Notes: a model not told the origin generated them from the letters alone. A stretch of DNA of 37,908 nt from Nisaea nitritireducens (GCF_014904795.1 NZ_JACZFS010000025.1:1-37908), one strand, 5' to 3'. Shown: positions 1-8,034, counted from the stretch's first letter. Translations and numbers: made by a program.

Positions 1-936
1 GGCTGCCATATGCAGGTCTTCCAGCTTCGCGCCGGTACAGGCGCCGATATAGCATTGGTCGACCGGCGCATCGTCGGCATCCTCGACCGGGCCGGAATTG
101 GCCGGGCTGTCCGGCGCGGCGACCTGCGGGCCAAGCGCGCTGGCATCGAACTTGTGGACCACGCGGTAAGCCGCATCCTCGTCCCCGGCGAAAGCCGTGC
201 CCTCGTCCGGATCGGCACCCGCCGCGCGGATGTAATCCGCCGTCACCCCATCCGCCGCGATCAACCCGGCCTGCGCACCAAGCTCGGCCGCCATGTTGGA
301 CATGGTCATGCGTTCCGTCATGGACAGCCCCGCAATCGTGCTGCCGGTATATTCCACCGCCTGGTAGTCGCCGCCATCCATGCCGAGCGTGGCGCAGAGC
401 TTCAGCATAATGTCCTTGGCCGAAGAGCCATGCGGCAACGTCCCGCTCCAGTCGATCCGGATGGTCTCCGGCACCCGGATCCAGGTCTCGCCGGTCACCA
501 GCACACCCGCCATGTCCGTCGCCCCGACGCCGAACATGTAGCAACCGAACGCGCCGCCCGTCGGAGAGTGGCTGTCGCCGCCAACCACGAACATGCCGGG
601 TTTGAGATGCCCACGTTCCGGCAAGACCACATGGCAAATACCCTGCTGGTCGTAGAACCCCTCGATCTCCTGATCCTTCACCCAGTCTCGGGTAAGCTTC
701 AGGATCTCGGCACTCTGCTGATCAACAGCCGGGACGTAATGATCGGAGATCACGACCACCTTCTTCGCGTCCCAGACCTTCACCCCAAGGCGCTCCAGCA
801 CCGGTTTCACCCGGCGCGGCCCGCCACTGTCATGAATCATCGCGAGATCGACATTGCAGGTGACGATCTCCCCCGCCCGGACTGATTCCTGTCCGGCAGC
901 CTTCGCGATGATCTTTTCTGCCAGTGTCATGCTCAT
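1..936 (-). CDS. Aconitase / 3-isopropylmalate dehydratase-like large subunit (3' end outside window)
   Basis: The first 312 codons of an aconitase-superfamily hydro-lyase large subunit are present and the gene runs off the left edge. The motif GGDSHSPTGGAFG, followed by GVGATDMAG, is the conserved substrate/cluster loop of the LeuC/homoaconitase branch. Near the edge CYIGACTGAKLEDL supplies the first [4Fe-4S] cysteine, but with CTG where the family usually has CTN. The ATG at 936 lies 2 bases after the livF stop, so it is the last visible gene of the Liv operon. Members of this branch isomerise or dehydrate 2- or 3-hydroxy di- and tricarboxylates in the cytoplasm and need a separate small (swivel) subunit, expected just outside the window. 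The operon is not a leucine operon, so LeuC function is unlikely. The family call is firm; the substrate is unknown. Confidence 0.85.
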   Translation of the reverse strand, partial: MSMTLAEKIIAKAAGQESVRAGEIVTCNVDLAMIHDSGGPRRVKPVLERLGVKVWDAKKVVVISDHYVPAVDQQSAEILKLTRDWVKDQEIEGFYDQQGICHVVLPERGHLKPGMFVVGGDSHSPTGGAFGCYMFGVGATDMAGVLVTGETWIRVPETIRIDWSGTLPHGSSAKDIMLKLCATLGMDGGDYQAVEYTGSTIAGLSMTERMTMSNMAAELGAQAGLIAADGVTADYIRAAGADPDEGTAFAGDEDAAYRVVHKFDASALGPQVAAPDSPANSGPVEDADDAPVDQCYIGACTGAKLEDLHMAA

Positions 937-938
937 GG

Positions 939-1646
939 CTACATCCCCAGATAGGAGCGGCGCAGCTCCTCGTCATGCATCAGATCCTGTGCCGGTCCCT
1001 CGACCGTGATCAGGCCGTTTTCCATGACATAGGCCCGGTCGGCGACCTCCAGCGACTGAACGACGTTTTGCTCGACCAGGAAAATCGCCAGCCCTTCGGC
1101 GCGCAGCTTCTGAATCAGCGCGAACATCTCCTCCACCAGCAACGGCGAGAGGCCGAGCGACGGCTCATCGAGGATCAGCAGACGCGGCTCGGCCATCAGG
1201 CCGCGTCCGATTGCCAGCATCTGCTGCTCGCCGCCGGACAGCGTGCCCGCATACTGATCAAACCGTTCTTTCAGGCGCGGGAAGATTTCGACCACCCGGT
1301 CGATGTTCCGGGCCCGATTCGGTGTGGCCCGGCGGTAGGAGCCGAGCTCCAGGTTTTCCCGCACAGACATGTTCGGAAATACCCGTCGCCCTTCCGGTAC
1401 CTGGATCAAACCCCGGTCGACGATCTCTTCCGCAGACGTACCGGCAATCTCGGCGCCGTCGAACCGGATGCTGCCGGCGAACGGCTTGTAAATGCCCGAG
1501 ATATTGTTGTTCAGTGTCGACTTGCCCGCCCCGTTGCTGCCAAGCAGGGCGACCAGCTCGCCCTCCCTGACCTTCAGCGAGACGCCGTGCAACACTTTCG
1601 CATGACCGTACCCGGTCTTGACGTCCGTGACCTCAAGCATCGGCAC
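939..1646 (-). CDS. livF: Branched-chain amino acid-type ABC transporter ATP-binding protein LivF
   Basis: A 235-residue ABC ATPase of the LivF type. It has Walker A GSNGAGKST (residues 36-44), a Q-loop glutamine at 82, the signature LSGGEQQ (136-142), Walker B LLILDEP (156-162) and the H-loop replaced by the usual LivF VEQN. The length is typical. It pairs with LivG on the cytoplasmic face of the LivHM permease to power uptake of an amino-acid-like solute. The start overlaps the livG stop by 14 bases, so translation is coupled; Met3 is an alternative start. Its stop is 2 bases before the aconitase-like gene. The real substrate is probably not leucine, given the creatinase and GntR neighbours; that is inference. 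Confidence 0.93.
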   Translation of the reverse strand: MPMLEVTDVKTGYGHAKVLHGVSLKVREGELVALLGSNGAGKSTLNNNISGIYKPFAGSIRFDGAEIAGTSAEEIVDRGLIQVPEGRRVFPNMSVRENLELGSYRRATPNRARNIDRVVEIFPRLKERFDQYAGTLSGGEQQMLAIGRGLMAEPRLLILDEPSLGLSPLLVEEMFALIQKLRAEGLAIFLVEQNVVQSLEVADRAYVMENGLITVEGPAQDLMHDEELRRSYLGM

Positions 1647-2379
1647 CCCCTGCGGACTTCATCCGCTCGCTCGCCCCGTGTCCGAGATAGGCTTCGACCA
1701 CCTTAGGATCGTGGGCGATCTCGACCGGACTGCCTTCGGCAATGATCTCGCCGTAATTCAACACATAGGCCCGGTCGGAGAGCTTCATCACCGCCTGCAT
1801 GACATGTTCAATAAGGAGGATAGTGATTCCGCTGTCCCGGATCTGCTGGATGATCTCGACGATCTCCAGAATCTCCGTGGCATTGAGCCCGGCCATGACT
1901 TCGTCCAGCAGCAGCAGCTTCGGCTGTGTCGCCAGCGCCCGGGCAAGCTCGATCCGCTTGCGGCCGGCAACGGTCAGGTCACCCGCCGACTGATCCAGCA
2001 GAGGCGTGAGGCCGACCTGCCCGGCAATCTTGCCGGCAAATTCGAGCGCGTCCTCCCGCCCGGCGATCCTGGTATGCGCACCGACGGCGATATTCTCCCG
2101 CACGCTGAGCCCGGCGAAGGGTTTCACCACCTGGAAGGTGCGGACCATGCCGCGCCTACAGATCTCGTGCGGCTTGTGTCCGGTGATGTCCTGTCCGTCA
2201 AGCACGACACTACCCTCATTCGGCTTCAGGAAGCCTGCGATGGTGGCGAACAGCGTGGTCTTGCCAGCACCGTTCGGGCCGATCAGGGAGACGATCTCCC
2301 CCTCGTTGACGGTCAGGCTGGCGCCATTGACGGCAACAAGGCCGCCGAAGCGTTTGGTCAGGGAAGAAACGTCAAGCAT
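1633..2379 (-). CDS. livG: Branched-chain amino acid-type ABC transporter ATP-binding protein LivG
   Basis: A 248-residue ABC ATPase, the LivG partner of the downstream LivF. Walker A is GPNGAGKTT (residues 34-42) and Walker B LLLLDEVMAGL, followed by an IEH H-loop. The signature motif is the degenerate form LTVAGRKR, seen in a subset of LivG proteins in place of LSGGQ. The ATG overlaps the livM stop by 8 bases in an ATGCTTGA junction preceded by GGGGAGG, so it is translated by coupling. Together with LivF it forms the asymmetric ATPase pair of a Liv-type importer at the inner membrane. Confidence 0.93.
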   Translation of the reverse strand: MLDVSSLTKRFGGLVAVNGASLTVNEGEIVSLIGPNGAGKTTLFATIAGFLKPNEGSVVLDGQDITGHKPHEICRRGMVRTFQVVKPFAGLSVRENIAVGAHTRIAGREDALEFAGKIAGQVGLTPLLDQSAGDLTVAGRKRIELARALATQPKLLLLDEVMAGLNATEILEIVEIIQQIRDSGITILLIEHVMQAVMKLSDRAYVLNYGEIIAEGSPVEIAHDPKVVEAYLGHGASERMKSAGGADA

Positions 2380-3418
2380 TGCCGCCTCCCCGCTTCGTCA
2401 TAAGTTTCCGCCAGAGCAATTCCACAAGACCGACCAGCCCGCGCGGCATATAGGCCAGCATCAGCACAAGGATGATCCCGAACAGGATCAGGTCGACCCC
2501 CGGCCGGTCCCCCAGCATGGCGCCAATGGTCTCCTTGGCGAACTCGCCGACAATATGAATGAAGGCCGAGCCGAGCAGCGGGCCAAGCACGGTGCCAACA
2601 CCGCCGATGATAGCCGCGAACAGCGCCTCTACCGACTTGCCCGGCCCGTAGGCGATGCCCGGATCGACGAACAGGAATTTCTGCACGTAATAGATTCCGG
2701 CGAGCGACGTGACACCGGCCGAAAGGCAGATCGCGCTCATCTTCACCCGGAAGGGGTCGATGCCGAGCGCCGAAGCCGCATCCTCGTCCTCGCGGACAGC
2801 CTGAAGCTGGGCCCCGAAACGGGAATGGTTCAGCCAGCCGGTCACCGCGAAGCCGATCAGCAGGAAGATCAGGATGGTGTAGTAATATCCGGCTTCCGAC
2901 AGGAACGGCCCGGCGAAGGTGAACTGAAAGGTCGCCAGCGCCTGCTCCGGGTCCTGGTTCAGCGGAAGCTGCACGCCGCGCCCGCCCTCTGTCACCGAAA
3001 CCAGCGAGCGGGACAGCACGTGGAACGCCTCGGCGAAGGCCAGCGTCACCAGCGCGAAGTAGGAACCGCGCAAACCGTAGCGGAAGCTGAGAAAACCAAC
3101 GAAAGCAGCGACCGCGACCGAGCCGCCGATGGCGATCCAGAGGGTCAGCCACGGGCTCCAGCCGAGCTTGTATTGCAGCAGCGCCTGCAGATAGGCCGCC
3201 GTGCCGAAGAACAGCGCGTGGCCGAAGGAATACTGCCCGCCATAACCGCCGAGAATATTCCAGCCTTGTCCGAGCAGCGCGGCGAAAAGGGTCAGCTCGA
3301 TGAATTCCATCCAGCGGCCGGAATGGATCGCAAAGGGCGCCGCAAGCAAGGCACCGATCAGAACGGCCCAGCCGATCCGCTGCATGTTTCCGGTACTCAT
3401 GGTGGTCAACATACTCAT
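2372..3418 (-). CDS. livM: Branched-chain amino acid-type ABC transporter permease LivM
   Basis: A 348-residue inner-membrane permease of the LivM family with many hydrophobic helices. It carries the family-typical GGYGGQYSFGHALFFG segment and the cytoplasmic loop AVREDEDAASALGID that contacts the ATPases. The frame is open further upstream, but the start chosen is the ATG at 3418, which overlaps the livH stop as ATGA and gives the normal family length. Met codons at 3412 and 3400 are alternatives. It forms the translocation path with LivH. The C-terminus RGGGNA overlaps the livG start. Confidence 0.92.
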   Translation of the reverse strand: MSMLTTMSTGNMQRIGWAVLIGALLAAPFAIHSGRWMEFIELTLFAALLGQGWNILGGYGGQYSFGHALFFGTAAYLQALLQYKLGWSPWLTLWIAIGGSVAVAAFVGFLSFRYGLRGSYFALVTLAFAEAFHVLSRSLVSVTEGGRGVQLPLNQDPEQALATFQFTFAGPFLSEAGYYYTILIFLLIGFAVTGWLNHSRFGAQLQAVREDEDAASALGIDPFRVKMSAICLSAGVTSLAGIYYVQKFLFVDPGIAYGPGKSVEALFAAIIGGVGTVLGPLLGSAFIHIVGEFAKETIGAMLGDRPGVDLILFGIILVLMLAYMPRGLVGLVELLWRKLMTKRGGGNA

Positions 3419-4314
3419 AGTCTTTGCCCGAAGAGGCCGGTCGGCCGGAACAGCAGGATCAGGATGAAGATCGCCGAAATGGTGATCAGCCCGAGGCTTT
3501 CGCCGAGATAGAGCCGGCCGATCTGCTCCGTCACGCCGATCACAAGACCGCCGACCAGAGCGCCCACGAAGCTGCCCATGCCGCCAAGCACGACGACGGT
3601 GAAAGCAATCAGCACGAAGAGATACCCGACCTGCGGAAACACGGCGTAGGTCGGCGCCAGCAGACTGGCGGCGGCGGCAACGCATGCCGTGCCGATGCCG
3701 AAGCTGACGGCGAATATGTGCTCGACATTGATGCCCATCAGACGGGCGCCCTGCCGCTCCTTGGCGACCGCCCGGATGGCCTTGCCGGTATCGGTGAAGC
3801 GCATGAAGCACCAGAGCGCTGCCGTGATCAGCAGAGAGCCAACAAGCGCGGCGATCTGCGGCCAGACGATATAAACGACGCCGAGGTCGATACCGTCGAA
3901 ATCGTAGGGCACCTGGACGTTCCGCTCATTTGCCGAGAAGGCGAACAGGGCGAAATTCTCCAGCACGATGGAAACGCCGAGCGTGGTCAGCAGAATGATC
4001 TCGTCCCGGCCATGACTGGTCCGGCCGATCACGCTGCGCTGCAGGGCGTAGCCGAAGAGATACCCTCCCGGCACGACGATCAGCATGGCGAGATAGGGAT
4101 CGACCCCGAACACGCTCCAGAGGAAGAAAACCGCGTACATGGCCAGCATCAGAAGCGTGCCATGGGCGAAATTGATGATGTGCAGGACGCCGTAGATCAG
4201 TGTCAGTCCGAGCGCGACCAGAGCATAGATCGCGCCAAGAAAAACACCGCTGATGGCGGAGCCGAAGACCGTCTCGAGAGAATAGGACGGCAGGCTGATA
4301 CCGAGAAAATCCAT
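3415..4314 (-). CDS. livH: Branched-chain amino acid-type ABC transporter permease LivH
   Basis: A 299-residue LivH-type permease with about eight hydrophobic helices. The LTLIYGVLHIINFAHG segment near residues 37-52 and VVVLGGMGSFVGALVGG near the C-terminal third are characteristic of LivH. It is the first permease of the transporter and overlaps livM by 4 bases. The ATG at 4314 has no good Shine-Dalgarno sequence, and an 80-base gap with a strong stem-loop separates it from the binding-protein gene. Expression may therefore be lower than that of the binding protein, a usual arrangement in importer operons (inference). Confidence 0.93.
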   Translation of the reverse strand: MDFLGISLPSYSLETVFGSAISGVFLGAIYALVALGLTLIYGVLHIINFAHGTLLMLAMYAVFFLWSVFGVDPYLAMLIVVPGGYLFGYALQRSVIGRTSHGRDEIILLTTLGVSIVLENFALFAFSANERNVQVPYDFDGIDLGVVYIVWPQIAALVGSLLITAALWCFMRFTDTGKAIRAVAKERQGARLMGINVEHIFAVSFGIGTACVAAAASLLAPTYAVFPQVGYLFVLIAFTVVVLGGMGSFVGALVGGLVIGVTEQIGRLYLGESLGLITISAIFILILLFRPTGLFGQRL

Positions 4315-4346
4315 GAAACACTATCGCGTTCGGGCCGCGTGGAACG

Positions 4347-4371
4347 ATGGGGGCGGAGCACCCGCCCCCAT
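4347..4371 (-). promoter_or_regulatory. Intercistronic stem-loop between binding-protein gene and livH
   Basis: A perfect 10-bp inverted repeat, ATGGGGGCGG at 4347-4356 and CCGCCCCCAT at 4362-4371, leaves a 5-base loop. It lies 22 bases after the binding-protein stop and is not followed by a T-run on the minus strand. An mRNA-stabilising or partially terminating element that raises binding-protein mRNA over livHMGF is more likely than a full terminator. Confidence 0.6.
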
Positions 4372-4393
4372 TGCAGTTTGTCAGAGCCGGTAG

Positions 4394-5641
4394 TTAGGCC
4401 GGGCGCGGGAACACCGCGGCCTTGGTCGCGAATTCTTTCGGTGCGACGACTTCGATATCCTTGTTCAGGACCTGCATGACCATTGCCTGAGCGCCTTCGT
4501 TCTGGCCGTTGACCATCTTGGTCGCACCATACGGCATGAAGTGATCGGACCAGGTGCTGGAAGCCATCGCCTCGATGATCTTGGCGCGATCGGAGGAGCC
4601 GGCACGCTCCATGGCGTCGGCCGCGAACATCATCGCTTCGTAAGCCAGGAAGACTTCGTAGGAGAAGGACTTGCCCGCATCTTCGGTCTTCTTGCGCAGG
4701 GCCTGAGCCGCTGCTTTCCGCGGATCGAACCAGTGATTGCAGTCCATCACGTAATCGGCCGCATCCGGGAACTCGTTCACGAAGCGGTACTGGGAAGAGG
4801 CACCGCCGAGCACGGAATAGATCGCCTTCGGCTGCACCCGCTGACGCTGCAGGGTGCGCAGGAACAGCACACCATCGCCATAATAGTGCGACGGGATGAC
4901 CAGGTCCGGGTTCGCTTCCTTGATCTTCAGCGCGATATTGTTGAAGTCCTTGTTGCCGGTCGGGTGCGGCAGAACTTCCTTCACCTCGAAACCGGCCGGG
5001 GTCAGGTTCTTTTCCAAGAGGCCGGCCATGAAGCTACCGAACGGCGTGGTGTTTTCATGCACGATGACGACCGATTTGGTCGGCTTGCCGGCGGCTTCGT
5101 TGATGGCGATCAGGTGATCGACGCCAGCCTTGGTGATGCTGCCGAAACCCGGGCCGAAACGGAACGTATTCTCGAGACCGCGGCCGACGATCTTGTCGTT
5201 CACCCCGACATCGACAACATGCGGGATGCCGTATTTCGCAGCAGCCTGTGTGGTGGCCAGGCAGATACCCGAGGCATAGGCACCGACGATTGCGGAGACA
5301 CCGGCCTCGTTGAATTTCTCGACCTCGGCCGCGCCGATTTCGGCTTTCGACTGGGCATCGCCCAGGACTGCCTCAAGCTTCGCGCCACCGAGCGCCTTGA
5401 TGCCGCCGGACGCGTTGATTTCCTCGATCGCGGCAAGCGCGCCGAAGCGGCACTGGGTGCCGGAGAACTGCAGGAAGCCGGTCACCGGATGCACGACACC
5501 GACTTTCACGGCATCGGCAGCACGGGCGATATGCGGCATGCCGAGCGTTCCGGCAGCTGCAACGGCGCCGCCCGCGGCAACACCGGCCAGCACCTGGCGG
5601 CGCGAGAGATGATTAAACGTATAAGACTTTTTCATAGCCAT
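4394..5641 (-). CDS. Liv-type ABC transporter substrate-binding protein (Tat signal)
   Basis: A 415-residue periplasmic binding protein of the Leu/Ile/Val (peripla_BP_6) type. The N-terminus has a twin-arginine motif SRRQVL (residues 13-18), an alanine/glycine-rich hydrophobic stretch and likely cleavage after ARA near residue 41, so it is probably exported folded by Tat. The mature protein begins VKVGVVHPVTGFLQFSG, the usual type-I binding-fold start. Start chosen: ATG at 5641 preceded by AGGGGAATGGCT. It lies 33 bases after the GntR gene and before livH, so it is the specificity component of this importer. By context with the divergent creatinase the ligand may be creatine or another guanidino compound; the sequence alone does not settle this. 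Confidence 0.9.
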   Translation of the reverse strand: MAMKKSYTFNHLSRRQVLAGVAAGGAVAAAGTLGMPHIARAADAVKVGVVHPVTGFLQFSGTQCRFGALAAIEEINASGGIKALGGAKLEAVLGDAQSKAEIGAAEVEKFNEAGVSAIVGAYASGICLATTQAAAKYGIPHVVDVGVNDKIVGRGLENTFRFGPGFGSITKAGVDHLIAINEAAGKPTKSVVIVHENTTPFGSFMAGLLEKNLTPAGFEVKEVLPHPTGNKDFNNIALKIKEANPDLVIPSHYYGDGVLFLRTLQRQRVQPKAIYSVLGGASSQYRFVNEFPDAADYVMDCNHWFDPRKAAAQALRKKTEDAGKSFSYEVFLAYEAMMFAADAMERAGSSDRAKIIEAMASSTWSDHFMPYGATKMVNGQNEGAQAMVMQVLNKDIEVVAPKEFATKAAVFPRPA

Positions 5642-5674
5642 TCCCCTGTTTGACAGCTCGTCTGGTTTATCGGT

Positions 5675-6496
5675 TCATTCAGCTGCGGTCGTTGCCGCAT
5701 CCTGGCTTGGCGTCCAGGTATTGTGCGTCTCGCCCTGAACCCGCGAGAGCACCATCCGGTACTGGTATTGATCCGGGCGATAGAGAGCGGTGATGTACTC
5801 GACCGGACGCCCGTCCCGGTCGCGCACGATGCGATTGATCTTCAGCAGGGCCGACCCGGCCTCTATCCCGAGATACCCGGCAACCTCGGCATCAGCGAGT
5901 GTGGCGGAGATCATCTGGCTGGCGGCGTCCACCTGAATGCCGCCGCGCTCGAGCAGCGACAGCAACGGCTTGTTCGCCAGATCCTCGGCGCCATAGCGGC
6001 GGCCGATATCGGCGGGAACAAAAGTGGTGAGAAAGGAAAATGGCTGGCCCTCGACACTGCGCACCCGGACCGAGCGCTGCACCTCCTGCCCGATCGGGCA
6101 GGACAGCGCCGCTGCGACTTCCTCGGCGGCCGGGACATAACCGAAGGACAGAAGGTTCACTTCCGTCTCCAGCCCCATGGCGATGAGGTTTTCCAGCAGC
6201 CCGTCCATCGAGGCCTTGTAAGCCCGCGCCTTCGGCCGATACCGCACCCGTGTCCCGCGCCCGCGCTCCCGGACAACCAGACCTTCGGCAGCCAGCTCGT
6301 CCAGCGCCCGCTTCGCGGTGATACGGGAGACGTCATAGGTCTCGGCAAGCTCCTGCTCGCCCTGGATCAGCGCGTCATATTCGTGCAGCCCGTCCATGAT
6401 CTGCTGCCGCAAGATCAGGAAGATCTGGTGGTAGAGCGGCATCCGCAACGCCCCGCTCGCCCCCTGCACTCCGATTCTGATCGGCCGATCCGTCAT
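5675..6496 (-). CDS. GntR family transcriptional regulator, HutC/UTRA type
   Basis: A 273-residue repressor-type regulator. Residues about 20-85 form the GntR winged helix, with the usual SRITAKRALDELAAEGLV recognition segment followed by RGRGTRV. Residues about 105-245 match a UTRA effector-binding domain, including the RVRSVEGQPFSF strand and PVEYITALYRPD near the end. The ATG at 6496 follows AGGAG at 6501-6506. It is the first gene of the Liv operon and diverges from the creatinase gene, so it probably senses the transported compound or a catabolite and controls both transcripts through the inverted repeats at 6506-6591 (inference). Confidence 0.9.
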   Translation of the reverse strand: MTDRPIRIGVQGASGALRMPLYHQIFLILRQQIMDGLHEYDALIQGEQELAETYDVSRITAKRALDELAAEGLVVRERGRGTRVRYRPKARAYKASMDGLLENLIAMGLETEVNLLSFGYVPAAEEVAAALSCPIGQEVQRSVRVRSVEGQPFSFLTTFVPADIGRRYGAEDLANKPLLSLLERGGIQVDAASQMISATLADAEVAGYLGIEAGSALLKINRIVRDRDGRPVEYITALYRPDQYQYRMVLSRVQGETHNTWTPSQDAATTAAE

Positions 6497-6505
6497 GAAT
6501 TCTCC

Positions 6506-6537
6506 TAAACGCTAAATGATATATTGATATGCGTTTA
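6506..6537. promoter_or_regulatory. Inverted repeat, candidate GntR operator
   Basis: The arms TAAACGC (6506-6512) and GCGTTTA (6531-6537) are perfect inverted copies around an AT-rich 18-base centre that contains ATGATATATTGATAT. The left arm abuts the Shine-Dalgarno sequence of the GntR gene, so a protein bound here would block its own operon. The AT-richness stands out from the surroundings. Assignment to this GntR protein is inference. Confidence 0.5.
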
Positions 6538-6544
6538 AGAGAGT

Positions 6545-6591
6545 CGGCAAGTGGAAAATTCTTTAGACCCAATTCGTCATGATACTTGCCG
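6545..6591. promoter_or_regulatory. Second inverted repeat upstream of creatinase
   Basis: CGGCAAGT (6545-6552) and ACTTGCCG (6584-6591) are exact 8-bp inverted copies 31 bases apart. The right arm touches the candidate -35 of the creatinase promoter. It could be a looping operator or a second regulator's site. Confidence 0.4.
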
Positions 6592-6619
6592 TTGACCAGA
6601 GCCGATCTCCGACTTTAAT
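6592..6619 (+). promoter_or_regulatory. Candidate sigma-70 promoter for creatinase gene
   Basis: TTGACC (6592-6597) and TTTAAT (6614-6619) are separated by 16 bases, close to the housekeeping consensus. The predicted leader of about 140 nt can fold short hairpins, CCGCA/TGCGG (6627-6638) and GGCGA/TCGCC (6637-6651), which overlap and so exclude each other. I recognise no known riboswitch. Confidence 0.45.
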
Positions 6620-6763
6620 CTCCGCCCCGCATGTGCGGCGATGGCGTCGCCGCGAACGTGGTTCACGCATGCGGCCTCCGGGAGACATCGGGGGTGATCC
6701 AGCATCCTGCACGCCCGGATGGATTACCGGGCGCGCCCCGCGTCCTTCGGACAGGAGATCAGG

Positions 6764-7984
6764 ATGCTGACCCCACAACAACGGCCCACGCATTTCACCC
6801 GGCACAATGGAGAGAAGGCGCCGCTGCCCTTTTCAACGGCGGAATATGAGCGCCGGCTCTTCGAGTTGCGGGAGGTCATGGCCGAGTGCGGCCTGCCCGC
6901 CGTGCTGTTCACCTCAATGCACAACATCGCCTATTACTCCGGCTTCCTATATTGCAGCTTCGGACGGCCGTTCGGCTGTGTCGTCACAAAGGACGCCTGC
7001 ACCACCGTCTCGGCGAACATCGACGGCGGACAGCCATGGCGCCGCAGCGTAGCCGACAACGTCATCTATACGGACTGGCAGCGGGATAATTTCTGGCGTG
7101 CGGTCCGCGAGTTGATCGGCACATCGGACCGGATCGGCATCGAGGGCGATCACCTGACCCTGCAAGCACGTAGCGCTCTGGAAGACGTCACCGGCATCAG
7201 GCAGATCATCGATATTGCACCCGCTGCCATGCGCAAGCGGATGGTAAAGTCGGCGGAGGAAATCTCCCTGATCCGGGAGGGTGCCCGCATCGCCGATATC
7301 GGCGGGGCCGCGATCAGGGACGCGATCCGTGCCGGCACACGGGAAATCGACGTCGCCATGGCCGGACGGGACGCCATGGAGCTGGCCATCGCAGAGGCCT
7401 TCCCGGACAGCGAGATGCGCGATACCTGGGTCTGGTTTCAGGCCGGGCTCAATACGGACGGCGCGCACAATCCTGTCACCATGCGCACGCTCGAAGCAGG
7501 CGACCTGCTGAGCCTCAACACCTTCCCGATGATCTCCGGCTACTACACAGCCCTCGAACGCACCCTGACGCTGGGGGAGCCGGACAAGGACACGCTCCGG
7601 CTCTGGGAGGCCAACGTGGCCGCGCATGAGCTGGGTATCTCGCTGATCAAGCCCGGCGCCCGCTGCAACGAGATCTGCGCCGAGATCAACAGGTTCTTCC
7701 ACCAGGAAGGCCTGCTCGACTACCGCTCCTTCGGCTACGGGCACTCCTTCGGAATCCTGTCGCATTATTACGGCCGCGAGGCCGGGCTGGAGCTACGGGA
7801 GGATATCGAGACGGTGCTGGAGCCGGGCATGGTGGTCTCCATGGAGCCGATGCTCTGGGTGCCGGAAGGCATACCGGGTGCCGGCGGATACCGCGAGCAC
7901 GACATCCTGGTGATCGAAGCGGACGGTGCGGAAAACATCACCGGTTTCCCCTACGGCCCGGCGCATAACGTGATAGCGGCCTGA
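6764..7984 (+). CDS. Creatinase (creatine amidinohydrolase), M24-family fold
   Basis: Hydrolyses creatine to sarcosine and urea in the cytoplasm (EC 3.5.3.3). The 406-residue protein closely follows my memory of Pseudomonas putida creatinase: FLYCSFGRP, SANIDGGQPWRR, NTDGAHNPVT, GYGHSFG and VVSMEPM are shared. The residues described for creatine binding and catalysis are present here as Phe66, Arg68, His235, Tyr261, Glu265, Arg338 and Glu361. As in true creatinases the M24 metal ligands are not all kept, because catalysis is metal-independent. The ATG at 6764 has AGGAG at 6753-6757 and gives the family length; an in-frame ATG at 6719 lacks a ribosome site. It is transcribed divergently from the GntR-Liv operon and is followed by a hairpin terminator. 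A related guanidino substrate cannot be excluded. Confidence 0.9.
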   Translation: MLTPQQRPTHFTRHNGEKAPLPFSTAEYERRLFELREVMAECGLPAVLFTSMHNIAYYSGFLYCSFGRPFGCVVTKDACTTVSANIDGGQPWRRSVADNVIYTDWQRDNFWRAVRELIGTSDRIGIEGDHLTLQARSALEDVTGIRQIIDIAPAAMRKRMVKSAEEISLIREGARIADIGGAAIRDAIRAGTREIDVAMAGRDAMELAIAEAFPDSEMRDTWVWFQAGLNTDGAHNPVTMRTLEAGDLLSLNTFPMISGYYTALERTLTLGEPDKDTLRLWEANVAAHELGISLIKPGARCNEICAEINRFFHQEGLLDYRSFGYGHSFGILSHYYGREAGLELREDIETVLEPGMVVSMEPMLWVPEGIPGAGGYREHDILVIEADGAENITGFPYGPAHNVIAA

Positions 7985-8003
7985 GCCGACATTGAACAAC
8001 GAT

Positions 8004-8034
8004 CTCCGGAGCCTCTGCCCGCAGGGCTCCGGAG
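8004..8034 (+). terminator. Probable terminator after creatinase gene
   Basis: A perfect 10-bp stem, CTCCGGAGCC (8004-8013) and GGCTCCGGAG (8025-8034), lies 20 bases after the stop and is followed by TTGATCTT. The T-tract is weak, so termination may be partial. Confidence 0.6.

Noticed and set aside
2006-3511. 501-codon plus-strand open frame across livG/livM
   Set aside because: It is a shadow of the two Liv genes; the translation is rich in Arg, Pro and Gln with no recognisable family.
3419-3811. N-terminal extension of livM
   Set aside because: The frame is open, but the extension lies inside livH, is Arg/Gly-rich and non-hydrophobic, and the ATGA overlap at 3418 gives the standard start.
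6620-6763. Riboswitch (for example guanidine-sensing) in the creatinase leader
   Set aside because: Only short overlapping hairpins are present; none of the conserved guanidine-riboswitch loops are visible.
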